This document shows, piece after piece, positions 35,562-43,938 of a stretch of DNA of 64,000 nt; positions within the stretch are counted from its first letter, which is position 1, and each line of letters starts with the position of its first letter. The notes under the pieces were generated by a model. That model was not told where the DNA came from and made no database searches. It saw only the letters and a program-made list of their open reading frames with translations. Source of the DNA: Gammaproteobacteria bacterium (GTDB lineage: Bacteria > Pseudomonadota > Gammaproteobacteria > Eutrophobiales > Eutrophobiaceae); NCBI GenBank assembly GCA_004297165.1, contig SCUJ01000006.1, positions 124,001 through 188,000 on the forward strand, read 5' to 3'. A program made the position numbers and the translations under genes.

Positions 35562-35996
35562 TCATCCGCCTCGCCGATCCGGTTGAAACCGGCCGCTGAA
35601 GAAGAGCATCCGGTGGCGTATGAACTTCGGCATGTGACTGGCGTAGACGCCGATGATGACGATCAGGCAAAGCAACGGAATCGCCGCCTCGAACCAGAAG
35701 CCGATACACACCATCAGCAGCAGCTTGACTAGAATAGCTATGCCCCTCACTTCCAGCAATACTGAAGCGGAGGCGTGCAGGTCCATCCCCAGCAGGGCGA
35801 CGCCCGAGGCGATGGTGGCGTACAACCAGGGTATGAGTTCGGTCTCCGGCAACCCAAAAATGTGACCGCCGAGAAGCGTGCCGCTGGTCAATATGTGGAT
35901 GGCGCGCGTGAGGGTCTTCAGGTTGCGGCGCAGGGGAAAATCGCGAGGCACAGCCGGGAAGAGAATATCGATCAGTTTGTCTGCGCGTCGGCCCAT
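35562..35996 (-). CDS. Conserved four-segment membrane protein between hemN and ubiU
   Basis: 144 residues. About four membrane segments (ILTSGTLLGGHIFGLP, LIPWLYATIASGVALLGMDL, GIAILVKLLLMVCIGFW, LLCLIVIIGVYASHMP) and a basic C-terminus (KFIRHRMLFFSGRF). I do not recognise a named family. The gap to ubiU is 7 nt and to hemN 46 nt, so it should be expressed with the anaerobic heme/quinone genes. A role in membrane access of quinone precursors or in electron supply is conceivable but not shown by the sequence. Confidence 0.75.
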   Translation of the reverse strand: MGRRADKLIDILFPAVPRDFPLRRNLKTLTRAIHILTSGTLLGGHIFGLPETELIPWLYATIASGVALLGMDLHASASVLLEVRGIAILVKLLLMVCIGFWFEAAIPLLCLIVIIGVYASHMPKFIRHRMLFFSGRFQPDRRGG

Positions 35997-36042
35997 CGGG
36001 ATACCGTCTCGCTGGCAGGGAGACCCTCGCCGGCGCGGGTTT

Positions 36043-37434
36043 TCAGATCGTCCGGGAGAAGGTTTGCTCGGCCTGTGTCTGCCGGAGGTATTTGTCGAAG
36101 ACAGCGCAGATGTTGCGCACCAGCAGGCAGCCGGCGGGTGAAACCCGGATGCGTTCCGCGTCGATGCTTAACAACCCGTCGCGCTCCATGCCTTTCAGGA
36201 TGCTGATCTCGTTATAGAAGTAATCGTTGAAATTGATTCGGTGCCGGGTTTCGATCTGCTCGAATTCAAGATTGAAATGGCAGATGAGCTGGGTGATGAC
36301 ATCCCGGCGCAGCAGATCGTCGCCGTCGAGTTTCAAACCCCGGAAAACCGGGATGCGTCCGGCCGTGACGAGTTTTTCATACTCGCCGATCTCGTACACG
36401 TTCTGCGAGTAACAGTCGCCCACCTTGCTGATGGCGGAGATCCCCATGCCGATGATGTCGCAGTTGGCATGGGTCGAATAACCCTGGAAATTGCGGGTCA
36501 GGGTGCCCTGTTTCTGCGCCAGGGCCAGTTCGTCGTCAGGTCTGGCGAAATGATCCATGCCGATGTAGGTATAACCTTCCTGCGTCAGATAATTGATGAC
36601 GTGTTGCAGGATGTTGAGTTTTTCCGTGGGCGCCGGCAGATCGGCCTTGTTGATCTGCTTTTGCGTCTTGAAGCGCCGTGGCATGTGGGCGTAGTTGAAA
36701 ACAGAAATTCTATCCGGGCCCAACTCGATCACTTTTTGCAGGGTGCGGGCGAAGCTTTCCACGGTTTGTTTCGGCAGGCCGTAGATTAGATCGATATGCA
36801 CGGACTTGAAGGCGTGTTTCCGGGCGGCCTCAATGACAGCGCGGGTCTCCGCAATGCTCTGGATCCGGTTGACGGCCTTCTGCACCTCGGGATCGAAATC
36901 CTGCACCCCAAGGCTGACCCGGTTGAAACCCAGGGAACGGAGCAAGGCGATGGTGTCTGCGTCCGCCTCGCGCGGATCGAGCTCGATGGAGTATTCGCCT
37001 CTGTCGTCATTGCGCAGTGAAAAGGCATCCCGCGTGTGCCTCATCAGATCGCTCATCTGGGCGTGGCTGATGAAAGTGGGAGTGCCGCCGCCCCAGTGCA
37101 ACTGCTCGACTATGCGGTCGCGGTCATAAAGGCTGCTTTGCAGCTTGATCTCCTCATACAGAAGTTGCAGGTAGGGAGCGGCATGGGCGCGGTTCTTGGT
37201 GATGATCTTGTTGCAGGCGCAGTAATAGCAAACGGTATCGCAGAAGGGGAGATGAAAATAAAGCGATAATTGTTTCGGTACCGGTTCCTCGTTGGTGGAT
37301 CGCGCTATTTCGACGTAATTGTCATGACAGAAACTCTCGTCGAACTGCACCGCCGTGGGATATGAGGTGTAGCGCGGCCCGAGGGTGTCATAGCGGGTGA
37401 TCAGATCCTTGTTGAAAATCAGGCTGTTAATCAT
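36043..37434 (-). CDS. hemN: O2-independent coproporphyrinogen III oxidase
   Basis: 463 residues, full-length radical SAM enzyme. Radical SAM cluster motif CDTVCYYCAC (C-x3-C-x2-C), HWGGGTPTF, and SVQDFDPEVQKAVNRIQ (LGVQDFDP in this protein), GLPKQTVESF. HemN oxidatively decarboxylates coproporphyrinogen III without O2. The N-terminal IPxxYPTAVQF region (GPRYTSYPTAVQF) is typical of true HemN. Preceded by an FNR box 70 bp upstream of the ATG, and followed by the membrane protein, ubiU and ubiV. Confidence 0.96.
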   Translation of the reverse strand: MINSLIFNKDLITRYDTLGPRYTSYPTAVQFDESFCHDNYVEIARSTNEEPVPKQLSLYFHLPFCDTVCYYCACNKIITKNRAHAAPYLQLLYEEIKLQSSLYDRDRIVEQLHWGGGTPTFISHAQMSDLMRHTRDAFSLRNDDRGEYSIELDPREADADTIALLRSLGFNRVSLGVQDFDPEVQKAVNRIQSIAETRAVIEAARKHAFKSVHIDLIYGLPKQTVESFARTLQKVIELGPDRISVFNYAHMPRRFKTQKQINKADLPAPTEKLNILQHVINYLTQEGYTYIGMDHFARPDDELALAQKQGTLTRNFQGYSTHANCDIIGMGISAISKVGDCYSQNVYEIGEYEKLVTAGRIPVFRGLKLDGDDLLRRDVITQLICHFNLEFEQIETRHRINFNDYFYNEISILKGMERDGLLSIDAERIRVSPAGCLLVRNICAVFDKYLRQTQAEQTFSRTI

Positions 37435-37503
37435 GGCTAGACGAGTTTCGATTGGTAGTGGTGGGACGCGGGGTATTTAAGCATCTAAACGACCGCCGGC
37501 TGG

Positions 37504-37517
37504 ATGATCCAGATCAA
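37504..37517 (-). promoter_or_regulatory. FNR box of the hemN-ubiUV transcript
   Basis: Plus strand ATGATCCAGATCAA; 9 of 10 defined bases of TTGAT-N4-ATCAA. On the minus strand a TTAAAT hexamer (37480-37475) would give a start near 37469, 41.5 bp from the box centre, i.e. class II geometry. A weaker site (TTGACGGCGATCCG) sits at 37529-37542. Confidence 0.68.
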
Positions 37518-37620
37518 GTTTTGCGTGCTTGACGGCGATCCGTTCAATTTGTGATCGGGATCTGGTAATCATGAGCGAAAGTCTGCTCCCTTACCGCGAT
37601 CAGGTTCGTGGCCGCGTTGT

Positions 37621-38391
37621 TCAGTGACCCGTTGCGCTGCGGCTCTTGCTGGAGGATTCCTTGTTGCCCGTGCACATGCAACGTATCCCGTGCTCATTCA
37701 CGATCTTGATGAGTTTTCTGTCGATGACGATGAGCTTGTCCTTCTGCAGGCGGCTGAAGATTCGGCTAACCGTTTCAACCGTGAGTCCGAGGTAATTGCC
37801 GATCTCCTGTCTGGACATGGGCAATCTGAATTCGGTGGAGGAATAACCCAGCACATGCAGGCGCGAGGAGAGATTGACCAGGAAGGTCGCGATCTTTTCC
37901 TCGGCGCTCTTCTTGCCAAGTAGTAACAACGATTGGTTCTCGCTGGAAAGCTCACGGCTCATCAGACGATAGATCTGGTGCTGGAGCCCGGGTATCTGTT
38001 GGCAGAGTTCTTCCAGTCGGGTGAAAGGGACGGCGCAGAAGCTGCTGGTTTCAAGCGCTACCGTTGTGCAAACGTGTTTCTCAGTATCTATCGCATCCAG
38101 GCCGAGCAGTTCACCTGGGAGGTAGAAGCCGAGGATTTGTTCATTGCCTTCCTCGGTGGTCCGATAGGCCTTGATGGCGCCCGAGCGCACGGCATAAAGT
38201 TGCTGGAATTTATCGCCGGTGTGGAAGAGGTAATCGCCGCGTTGCAGGGGGCGCACTCGCTTGATGATCTTTTCGAGTTCATTCAAATCGTCAACCTTGA
38301 GGCCCCACGGCAGACATAATTCAACCAGGCTGCAGTTGCCGCAGGATACCTTGAATTTTGAGATATCAAAGATCTGGTGTGTAGAACTCAC
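37621..38391 (-). CDS. fnr: FNR/ANR-type oxygen-sensing transcription regulator
   Basis: 256 residues. Fe-S ligands Cys17, Cys20, Cys26 (C-x2-C-x5-C) and Cys108 match FNR. Then a CRP-like nucleotide fold (about 45-145), dimerisation helix and an HTH domain with recognition helix LTVETVSRIFSRLQ; the E-x-x-S-R of this helix is the FNR type that reads TTGAT. As an O2 sensor it loses the [4Fe-4S] cluster in air. Three FNR-type boxes occur in this window, so it is the natural regulator of the surrounding genes. No clear own box upstream. Confidence 0.94.
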   Translation of the reverse strand: MSSTHQIFDISKFKVSCGNCSLVELCLPWGLKVDDLNELEKIIKRVRPLQRGDYLFHTGDKFQQLYAVRSGAIKAYRTTEEGNEQILGFYLPGELLGLDAIDTEKHVCTTVALETSSFCAVPFTRLEELCQQIPGLQHQIYRLMSRELSSENQSLLLLGKKSAEEKIATFLVNLSSRLHVLGYSSTEFRLPMSRQEIGNYLGLTVETVSRIFSRLQKDKLIVIDRKLIKIVNEHGIRCMCTGNKESSSKSRSATGH

Positions 38392-38579
38392 TTGATGCCT
38401 CGTACCGGGTTACGAATTTGAGTGGACGAATACCGATAACGGGATGCAATCGTACCAAAAACATGGGCTAATCGCGAAGTTTATTTAGCGAAGTTTGTCG
38501 TTGTCAAAACGGGGGTTTTCGTGATTTAACAAAACCTCACACGCTGCCGGGTTAATATATGCAAGTATTATCTGCGCTT

Positions 38580-39218
38580 TCAAAAACTCATGCCGAACAT
38601 AATGACGGCGCATTCATCCGCCACCTTTGCCGCCGCGCCCAGCATGGCCTTGGTCACCGCACTCAATGCCGTATCACGCGCTCGCCGCATGGTGAGAGGT
38701 AATTTTAAGGAGTTGCTGAGAAGTCTGGTTTCGTCGATATATAAATTCAGGATTTTGAGAATGAATTCGTGAAACTGACCCCTATCAAGAACTGCCTGGA
38801 TTGCCTTGCGCAACCTGGGCTGTTTTTCCATTTGTTGGAGGATTCGATACACGCCATCCAACAAGAGTCGCATTCTCTCGGCGCGGATAGCCTCGATATC
38901 TTCATGTCGAATCTGGATGCCTATGTTAGGCATGTGAGACTTGCGGACAAATTGGCGATCGATCTCACGAGCCTTTTGCAGCAGAATGCGAATTTCCCGG
39001 TCGCCGGGGGGCGATTGCTGACGGGAGGACTGAAATGCCACCTCAATCACCGCATGATCCTTCTCTATCTCTTTCCGTACATTGTCGAGGAGAAAGCCGC
39101 TGAACGGCGGCAAGAGCAGTTTGAAAAACGGATTGTGTTTCAACGTGGCGAGGGTCTGGCCGTTGAATTCATGCATCATCCAGGCGCTCGCAGCGCAGAG
39201 GAGGCGATACTTGTTCAC
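38580..39218 (-). CDS. Unknown soluble protein after the UbiE-like methyltransferase
   Basis: 212 residues, GTG start at 39218 (ATG alternatives at residues 14-15). No signal peptide or long membrane segment; mostly helical with many charged residues (EIEKDHAVIEVAFQSSR, REIRILLQKAREIDRQFVRK, RAERMRLLLDGVYRILQQMEK). I recognise no domain. It begins 16 nt after the methyltransferase stop on the same strand, so the two likely share a transcript that starts at the FNR box region divergent from frd. A link to anaerobic quinone metabolism is inferred from context only. Confidence 0.65.
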   Translation of the reverse strand: MNKYRLLCAASAWMMHEFNGQTLATLKHNPFFKLLLPPFSGFLLDNVRKEIEKDHAVIEVAFQSSRQQSPPGDREIRILLQKAREIDRQFVRKSHMPNIGIQIRHEDIEAIRAERMRLLLDGVYRILQQMEKQPRLRKAIQAVLDRGQFHEFILKILNLYIDETRLLSNSLKLPLTMRRARDTALSAVTKAMLGAAAKVADECAVIMFGMSF

Positions 39219-39234
39219 TTACTGCCTGAACGAG

Positions 39235-40011
39235 TCAACTGACAGGCGAGACTTTTTGGGCCTTGTGAAATCCGAGGAGTCCCCCGAGGAGAGTCTTGTG
39301 CGTGACGTTGGCAAAACCCAGGTGGCGCAGCAGTTCGGACAGTTCCTCCGCGGAATAGAAATTACTGAGCACCTCCAGAAAGTAATCCCGACAATCCAAT
39401 GCCTTTCTGCCGCTGCCAAAGATCTTTGCGGTGAGAGTCAGGCACGCCCCGAGATAGGTATAGTGCAGTTTCCCAACCAGGCGGTTCCTCGGGCGCAACA
39501 TATCGGCGTGATAAAAGAAGCCGCCGGGTTTTAAAACCCTGAGGATTTCACTGAATACATCGAACAGCCGCAGGTGCCTGGAGGCGTATTGAATAGTTAC
39601 CAGATCGAAGTGATTGTCGGGAAAAGGTAGCTTGTGGACATCGTCGATGACGCTTTCGATATGAAAACCTTTGCGCTCAGCCCGCTCCCTACCCACCTTC
39701 TGCATCTCCTGATTGCGATCGATGGCGATTATCTGGAGATCAGGTTGCCGCTCCAGCAGGGCGATGCCCGTAGCATTGGTGCCCGCGCAGACATCGAGCG
39801 CCTTGTAACCAGGACGCAGGTCGATGGTGGAGAGGAAAGTATCCCGAAACCACCCGAAAAGCCCGAGGCTCGCGACATAATTGGCGCTGTCGTAATACGA
39901 GGCGATATCGGCGAAGACACTGTCCAGGTCATCGCGCCAGACCTGCTTGAAGGCGCTTTCCCGGTAATGTTCGTGTGCGGAGAATTGAGTTGCCTGTTTC
40001 CCGTTCGCCAT
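39235..40011 (-). CDS. UbiE/MenG-like SAM-dependent methyltransferase
   Basis: 258 residues with the UbiE layout: SYYDSANYVASLGLFGWFRDT, a SAM motif reading LDVCAGTNATGIALL (UbiE has D-L-A-G-G-T-G), motif II IIAIDRNQEMQKVGRER, LPFPDNHFDLVTIQYASRHL, RVLKPGGFFYHADML and a C-terminal GGLLGFHKAQ like UbiE TAGVVALHRG. So it is a divergent relative of the ubiquinone/menaquinone C-methyltransferase, not UbiE itself. Its gene is divergent from frdA across a perfect FNR box; a role in making or modifying a quinone for fumarate reduction is possible. It is not RquA-like. Confidence 0.8.
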   Translation of the reverse strand: MANGKQATQFSAHEHYRESAFKQVWRDDLDSVFADIASYYDSANYVASLGLFGWFRDTFLSTIDLRPGYKALDVCAGTNATGIALLERQPDLQIIAIDRNQEMQKVGRERAERKGFHIESVIDDVHKLPFPDNHFDLVTIQYASRHLRLFDVFSEILRVLKPGGFFYHADMLRPRNRLVGKLHYTYLGACLTLTAKIFGSGRKALDCRDYFLEVLSNFYSAEELSELLRHLGFANVTHKTLLGGLLGFHKAQKVSPVS

Positions 40012-40171
40012 TAGTTCGTTGCACCTCGGTTATGCGGTAAGTTTTTTGGCTGGATTGCGCCGTTCAATGCGGCAGGCCAAGAGGTATAATACAGTGATAT
40101 CATAATTGCAGAATGTCGATTTGGAAAGCTGGCGCGTTGGCGGGAAATTTGGGTTTGACTCTGGTTATGAA

Positions 40172-40185
40172 TTGATCTGCATCAA
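40172..40185 (+). promoter_or_regulatory. Perfect FNR box of the frd operon
   Basis: TTGATCTGCATCAA, exact match to TTGAT-N4-ATCAA. TATCAT at 40208-40213 forms a -10 whose start near 40220 is 41.5 bp from the box centre, the class II FNR distance. The box is 160 bp from the divergent methyltransferase start and may influence that gene as well. Confidence 0.8.
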
Positions 40186-40288
40186 GATGCGGGGCCAGTA
40201 CCGTGATTATCATGAACATTGGTCTTCAACCAATAAAAATTAAATACAGGCCGATGATCCGTTCGGCAGGTCGGGAGTAATACTGAGC

Positions 40289-42091
40289 GTGGACACTATC
40301 AAGACCGATATCGTTATTGTTGGCGGCGGGGGGGCTGGGCTACGCGCCGCCATAGCCGCAGCGGAAAAAGATCCCGGACAGTGCATCGCCCTGGTCTCCA
40401 AGGTTTATCCCATGCGCAGCCATACGGTTGCCGCTGAAGGCGGCGCCGCCGCAGTGACCCAGCCGCATGATAATCTCGAATATCACTTCAACGATACGGT
40501 CGCCGGCGGCGATTGGTTATGCGAACAGGACGTGGTCGAATATTTCGTGGCCCATGCCCACGAAGAACTGGTCCAGATGGAGCACTGGGGCTGTCCGTGG
40601 AACCGCAAGGAGGACGGACACATCAACGTGCGCGCCTTCGGCGGTATGAAGATCGAGCGTACCTGGTTCGCGGCGGACAAGACTGGGTTTCACATGTTGC
40701 ATACCCTCTTTCAGACCTCCATCAAATATCCATCGATCAAACGCTTCGATGAATATTTCTGCGCCGATATCGTGGTTGACGAGGGGCGCGCCCAGGGCGT
40801 GGTGGTAATCGAGATCGCGACAGGACGGATCTGTTTCATCCAAGCCAAGGCGATCGTCCTCGCAACCGGAGGCGCCGGCCGGGTTTTCCGCGAAAATACC
40901 AACGGCGGCATCGTTACTGGCGATGGAATGGCGCTGGCTTATCGTCGAGGAGTGGCATTGCGCGACATGGAATTCATGCAATATCACCCAACCTGCATGC
41001 CAGGAACCGGTCTTCTCTTTACCGAGGCCTGCCGTGGCGAGGGTGGTTACCTGTTGAACAAGGATGGGTATCGATTTCTTGAGGATTATGGATTGGGCCC
41101 CCCCAGTCCCGAACCGCGCAACAAATTCATGGAATTAGGACCGCGCGATCGGGTAAGCCAGGCGATATGGCATGAAAAGCAGAAAGGGCGGACCATTGAC
41201 AATCCCCACGGCCAGGTAGTGCATCTGGACATGCGACATCTGGGCGAAAAGAAGCTGCGCGAACGACTCCCGCAGATCTATGAACTGGCCGAGGAATACA
41301 TGGGGATTGACCCGGCGCATGAACCCATTCCTGTCCTGCCGGGCGTCCATTACACCATGGGCGGCATCGAAACAGACGGCCGCACCGCGACGAATCTTCC
41401 GGGACTCTATGCCGTGGGCGAGTGCGCGAGCGTAGGCATCCATGGGGCGAACCGACTCGGCTCCAACTCCTTAGTCGAGCTCTGCGTGTTCGGCAAGGTA
41501 GCGGGTGAGGAAGCCACCCAATTTGTCAAAACCACGAGCAATTCCCCCACGGGTACGCTGGAGCGGCAGGCCAGTGAAATCGGCAACCGTTTGCGCGGAT
41601 TGGTGGACAACCCCTCCGGCAAGGAGCGCATCGCGGTCATCCGCAGCGAGATGGCAAAAAGCATGGAGGACGGTTGCGGTATCTACCGGACCGAAGCCGG
41701 CATGCGCGCCACCTGCGACAAACTGGCGGAACTGAAACAGCGTTATCGATCCATAAATATCGAGGACAAATCCAGCGCCTGGAACACCGAATGGCTGCTG
41801 GCGATAGAGTTGGGTTATCTACTGGAGGTGGCGGAAACCATCGCTAGTTCGGCCTTGAACCGCAAGGAATCGCGCGGCTCGCATCAACGCCTGGAAGGCT
41901 TGGAACAGCGCGACGATCAAAATTACCTCAAACACACGCTGGCCCGTTACGCTGGCGAGGGTCCGCCGAAGATTGAATATTCCCCGGTGAAAATCACCAA
42001 GCTGGAGCCTGGCATTCGCGCTTATGGCGAGGCCGGTGAAAAGGCCGAGGCGGAACGAAAAAAGAAGAAGGAAGCGGCGCATGGCAAATAA
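40289..42091 (+). CDS. frdA: Fumarate reductase flavoprotein subunit
   Basis: 600 residues. FAD-binding IVIVGGGGAGLRAAIAAAE, covalent FAD histidine His45 in SHTVAAEGG, substrate motifs HTLFQTSIKYP, MEFMQYHPT, TEACRGEGGYLLN, ERLPQIYELAEEY and HGANRLGSNSLVE are intact. The genes that follow are two small membrane anchors, frdC and frdD, as in E. coli, so the enzyme most likely works as a quinol:fumarate reductase. GTG start with GGGAG 11 nt upstream. A Lys/Glu-rich C-terminal tail is present. Under the FNR box at 40172. Confidence 0.95.
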   Translation: MDTIKTDIVIVGGGGAGLRAAIAAAEKDPGQCIALVSKVYPMRSHTVAAEGGAAAVTQPHDNLEYHFNDTVAGGDWLCEQDVVEYFVAHAHEELVQMEHWGCPWNRKEDGHINVRAFGGMKIERTWFAADKTGFHMLHTLFQTSIKYPSIKRFDEYFCADIVVDEGRAQGVVVIEIATGRICFIQAKAIVLATGGAGRVFRENTNGGIVTGDGMALAYRRGVALRDMEFMQYHPTCMPGTGLLFTEACRGEGGYLLNKDGYRFLEDYGLGPPSPEPRNKFMELGPRDRVSQAIWHEKQKGRTIDNPHGQVVHLDMRHLGEKKLRERLPQIYELAEEYMGIDPAHEPIPVLPGVHYTMGGIETDGRTATNLPGLYAVGECASVGIHGANRLGSNSLVELCVFGKVAGEEATQFVKTTSNSPTGTLERQASEIGNRLRGLVDNPSGKERIAVIRSEMAKSMEDGCGIYRTEAGMRATCDKLAELKQRYRSINIEDKSSAWNTEWLLAIELGYLLEVAETIASSALNRKESRGSHQRLEGLEQRDDQNYLKHTLARYAGEGPPKIEYSPVKITKLEPGIRAYGEAGEKAEAERKKKKEAAHGK

Positions 42092-42833
42092 CGAAAAAAC
42101 TATCGAGATTGAGGTGTTGCGCTATCGTCCTGAAGAGGACGACAAGCCATTCCTGCAAAGTTTCAAGGTCCCGTTCACCGATGATATGTCCGTGTTGCAG
42201 GGCGTACAGTACATCAAGGATTACCTGGATGGATCGGTGAGTTTCCGCTGGTCGTGCCGCATGGCGATCTGCGGCAGTTGCGGGATGATGATAAACGGCG
42301 TGCCCAAACTCTCGTGCAAGACCTTTCTGCGGGAATATTACCCAGGGAAGATCACGCTGGAGGCATTGAAGCATTTCCCGATAGAAAAGGATTTGGTGAT
42401 CGATCTCTCTGACTTCATCGGCAAACTCGAGAGCATCAAGCCATACATCGTACCGGATGCCCCCCGCGCGCTGGAGGAAGGAGAGTATCTGCAAACTCCG
42501 CGGCAACTCGATCGCATCGCCCAGTTCAGTTCCTGCATCAATTGTATGCTGTGTTATGCGGCGTGCCCTCAGTATGGACTGAAACCGGAGTATCTCGGTC
42601 CGGCAGCGATCGCACTGCTGCACCGATACAACGAAGATAATCGGGATTCGGCCAAAGCGGAGCGCATGCAGCTTCTCAATGCCCATGAAGGAGTCTGGGG
42701 TTGTACCTTGGTCGGCTACTGTTCTGAGGTATGTCCCAAGGATGTCGATCCTGCCGCCGCCATCAACCGCAACAAAGTGAACAGCACTATTGATTATCTC
42801 CTGCGCTTCGTTGCGCCACGGGGAGGGAACTGA
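42081..42833 (+). CDS. frdB: Fumarate reductase iron-sulfur subunit
   Basis: 250 residues. [2Fe-2S] motif SCRMAICGSCGMM with a later Cys (KLSCKTF), then a ferredoxin-type domain with FSSCINCMLCYAACP and WGCTLVGYCSEVCPKD carrying the [4Fe-4S] and [3Fe-4S] cysteines. ATG at 42081 lies within the end of frdA (11 nt overlap) and matches the family start, so the earlier ATG at 42024 is rejected. Connects the FAD site with the membrane anchor. Stop overlaps the frdC ATG by 1 nt. Confidence 0.95.
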   Translation: MANNEKTIEIEVLRYRPEEDDKPFLQSFKVPFTDDMSVLQGVQYIKDYLDGSVSFRWSCRMAICGSCGMMINGVPKLSCKTFLREYYPGKITLEALKHFPIEKDLVIDLSDFIGKLESIKPYIVPDAPRALEEGEYLQTPRQLDRIAQFSSCINCMLCYAACPQYGLKPEYLGPAAIALLHRYNEDNRDSAKAERMQLLNAHEGVWGCTLVGYCSEVCPKDVDPAAAINRNKVNSTIDYLLRFVAPRGGN

Positions 42834-43225
42834 TGAGCACGCGCAAGCCCTACGTCAGACCCATGACGGGATGGTGGTTGAAAAACCCCGTTTATATCCG
42901 TTATATCCTGCGCGAGTCCACTGCGGTGTTCGTCGGAATCTATGCAGTCATTCTGTTAATTGGTCTCATACGTCTCAGTTCCGGCGAGGCGGCCTGGAAC
43001 GGTTGGATCGATGCAATGCGCAGTCCCGGGGCAATTCTGTTCCATTGCGTGGCGCTCGGCGCGGCTGTCTATCATGCAATTACCTGGTTTGCGGTAGCGC
43101 CGAAGGTGATGCCGCCGCTGTATTTCAAGGGCGAAAAGGTGCCGGTCGAAAAACTTGTGACGGCTCAGTATATTCTTGCCGGCGTCATCTACCTGGTCCT
43201 GCTGGGCCTGATCCTCTGGAGTTAA
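42833..43225 (+). CDS. frdC: Fumarate reductase membrane anchor FrdC
   Basis: 130 residues, three membrane segments (TAVFVGIYAVILLIGLIRL, PGAILFHCVALGAAVYHAITWF, LVTAQYILAGVIYLVLLGLIL). The opening RKPYVRPMTGWWLKNPVYIRYILRE is split here as KPYVRPMTGWWLKN and YIRYILRES, which match the known FrdC N-terminus. Contains the quinone site side with Glu in ILRES. Overlaps frdB by 1 nt and is followed by frdD after 1 nt. Confidence 0.94.
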   Translation: MSTRKPYVRPMTGWWLKNPVYIRYILRESTAVFVGIYAVILLIGLIRLSSGEAAWNGWIDAMRSPGAILFHCVALGAAVYHAITWFAVAPKVMPPLYFKGEKVPVEKLVTAQYILAGVIYLVLLGLILWS

Positions 43226-43226
43226 T

Positions 43227-43580
43227 ATGCACAAACGATCCAATGAACCTATAGTATGGAGCCTGTTCGGTGCCGGTGGCGTAGTGGTTGCCTATAGCAT
43301 GCCGGTTTTCATACTTATTACGGGAATTGCGGTGCCGATGGGAATAGTCTCAGCCGATGTGCTCGCCTACGACCGTCTAGCTGGTTTTGCCGCAGGCTGG
43401 TTCGGAAAACTGTTTCTGCTGGTAATTATCAGCCTGCCGTTGTGGCAGTCCGTCCACAGGATATTCCTCAGTCTGCATGATTTTGGCATCACTGGCGGTG
43501 AAGTCTTCTTTCGGGTCGTATTGTATGGCGCTGCGCTCTGGGGCACTCTGCTCCCGCTTTATCTGCTGATCGGAATGTGA
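43227..43580 (+). CDS. frdD: Fumarate reductase membrane anchor FrdD
   Basis: 117 residues, three membrane segments with SNEPIVWSLFGAGGVVVAYS near the start and RIFLSLHDFGITGG in the loop after the second segment (FrdD-type H-D motif), ending with FLPLYLLIGM-like LLPLYLLIGM. Completes the membrane dimer that binds menaquinol or another low-potential quinol. Such an anchor would favour menaquinone or rhodoquinone rather than ubiquinone. No menaquinone genes are seen in the window. Confidence 0.93.
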   Translation: MHKRSNEPIVWSLFGAGGVVVAYSMPVFILITGIAVPMGIVSADVLAYDRLAGFAAGWFGKLFLLVIISLPLWQSVHRIFLSLHDFGITGGEVFFRVVLYGAALWGTLLPLYLLIGM

Positions 43581-43938
43581 ATAAGATACGTCGTCAATTA
43601 ATGTATACAGAAACTGTCAATGAAATGGTAAAAGTTGTCGATTCTGTTTACAGAAACAATTTGATCCAGCTCCTCTCCTAACTTGTTGACCAGAAAAGTA
43701 AAAGTGTGATTTTAATCACAATCTGGCAGGATAAAAGCCTTAGTACCGTCGGGAATTTTTACAAAACAAATTAATGTATTATAAAACTATAATAATTATC
43801 TTATTGAAAAATAAATAAAATTATTAATTGGTATGTAGTTTGCAGATCTTTCCTGTCACAAACGTATATACATGTTATACGCAGGAAATCCGTGACTTAC
43901 CAAGACAAAATCTATCGACCAGTAATGAGGGTATTCTG
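43581..43938. other. AT-rich intergenic stretch after frdD
   Basis: No coding frame of its own. Holds two near-identical stretches (TGTATACAGAAAC at about 43601 and TGTTTACAGAAAC at about 43644), half an FNR site (TTGATCCAG, about 43663) and the CRP-like site at 43705. Confidence 0.6.
43705..43720 (+). promoter_or_regulatory. CRP/Vfr-type operator
   Basis: TGTGATTTTAATCACA has the core TGTGA-N6-TCACA exactly. It precedes the small membrane ORF at 43939 by 218 bp. Another CRP-family protein, not the FNR at 37621 (whose helix reads TTGAT), would bind it. Confidence 0.5.

Noticed and set aside
37529-37542. Second FNR-like site TTGACGGCGATCCG
   Set aside because: Three mismatches; kept only as a note to the main box.
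39235-40011. RquA (rhodoquinone synthase) reading of the methyltransferase
   Set aside because: Motifs follow UbiE (LPFPDN, RVLKPGG, GFHKAQ ending), not RquA.
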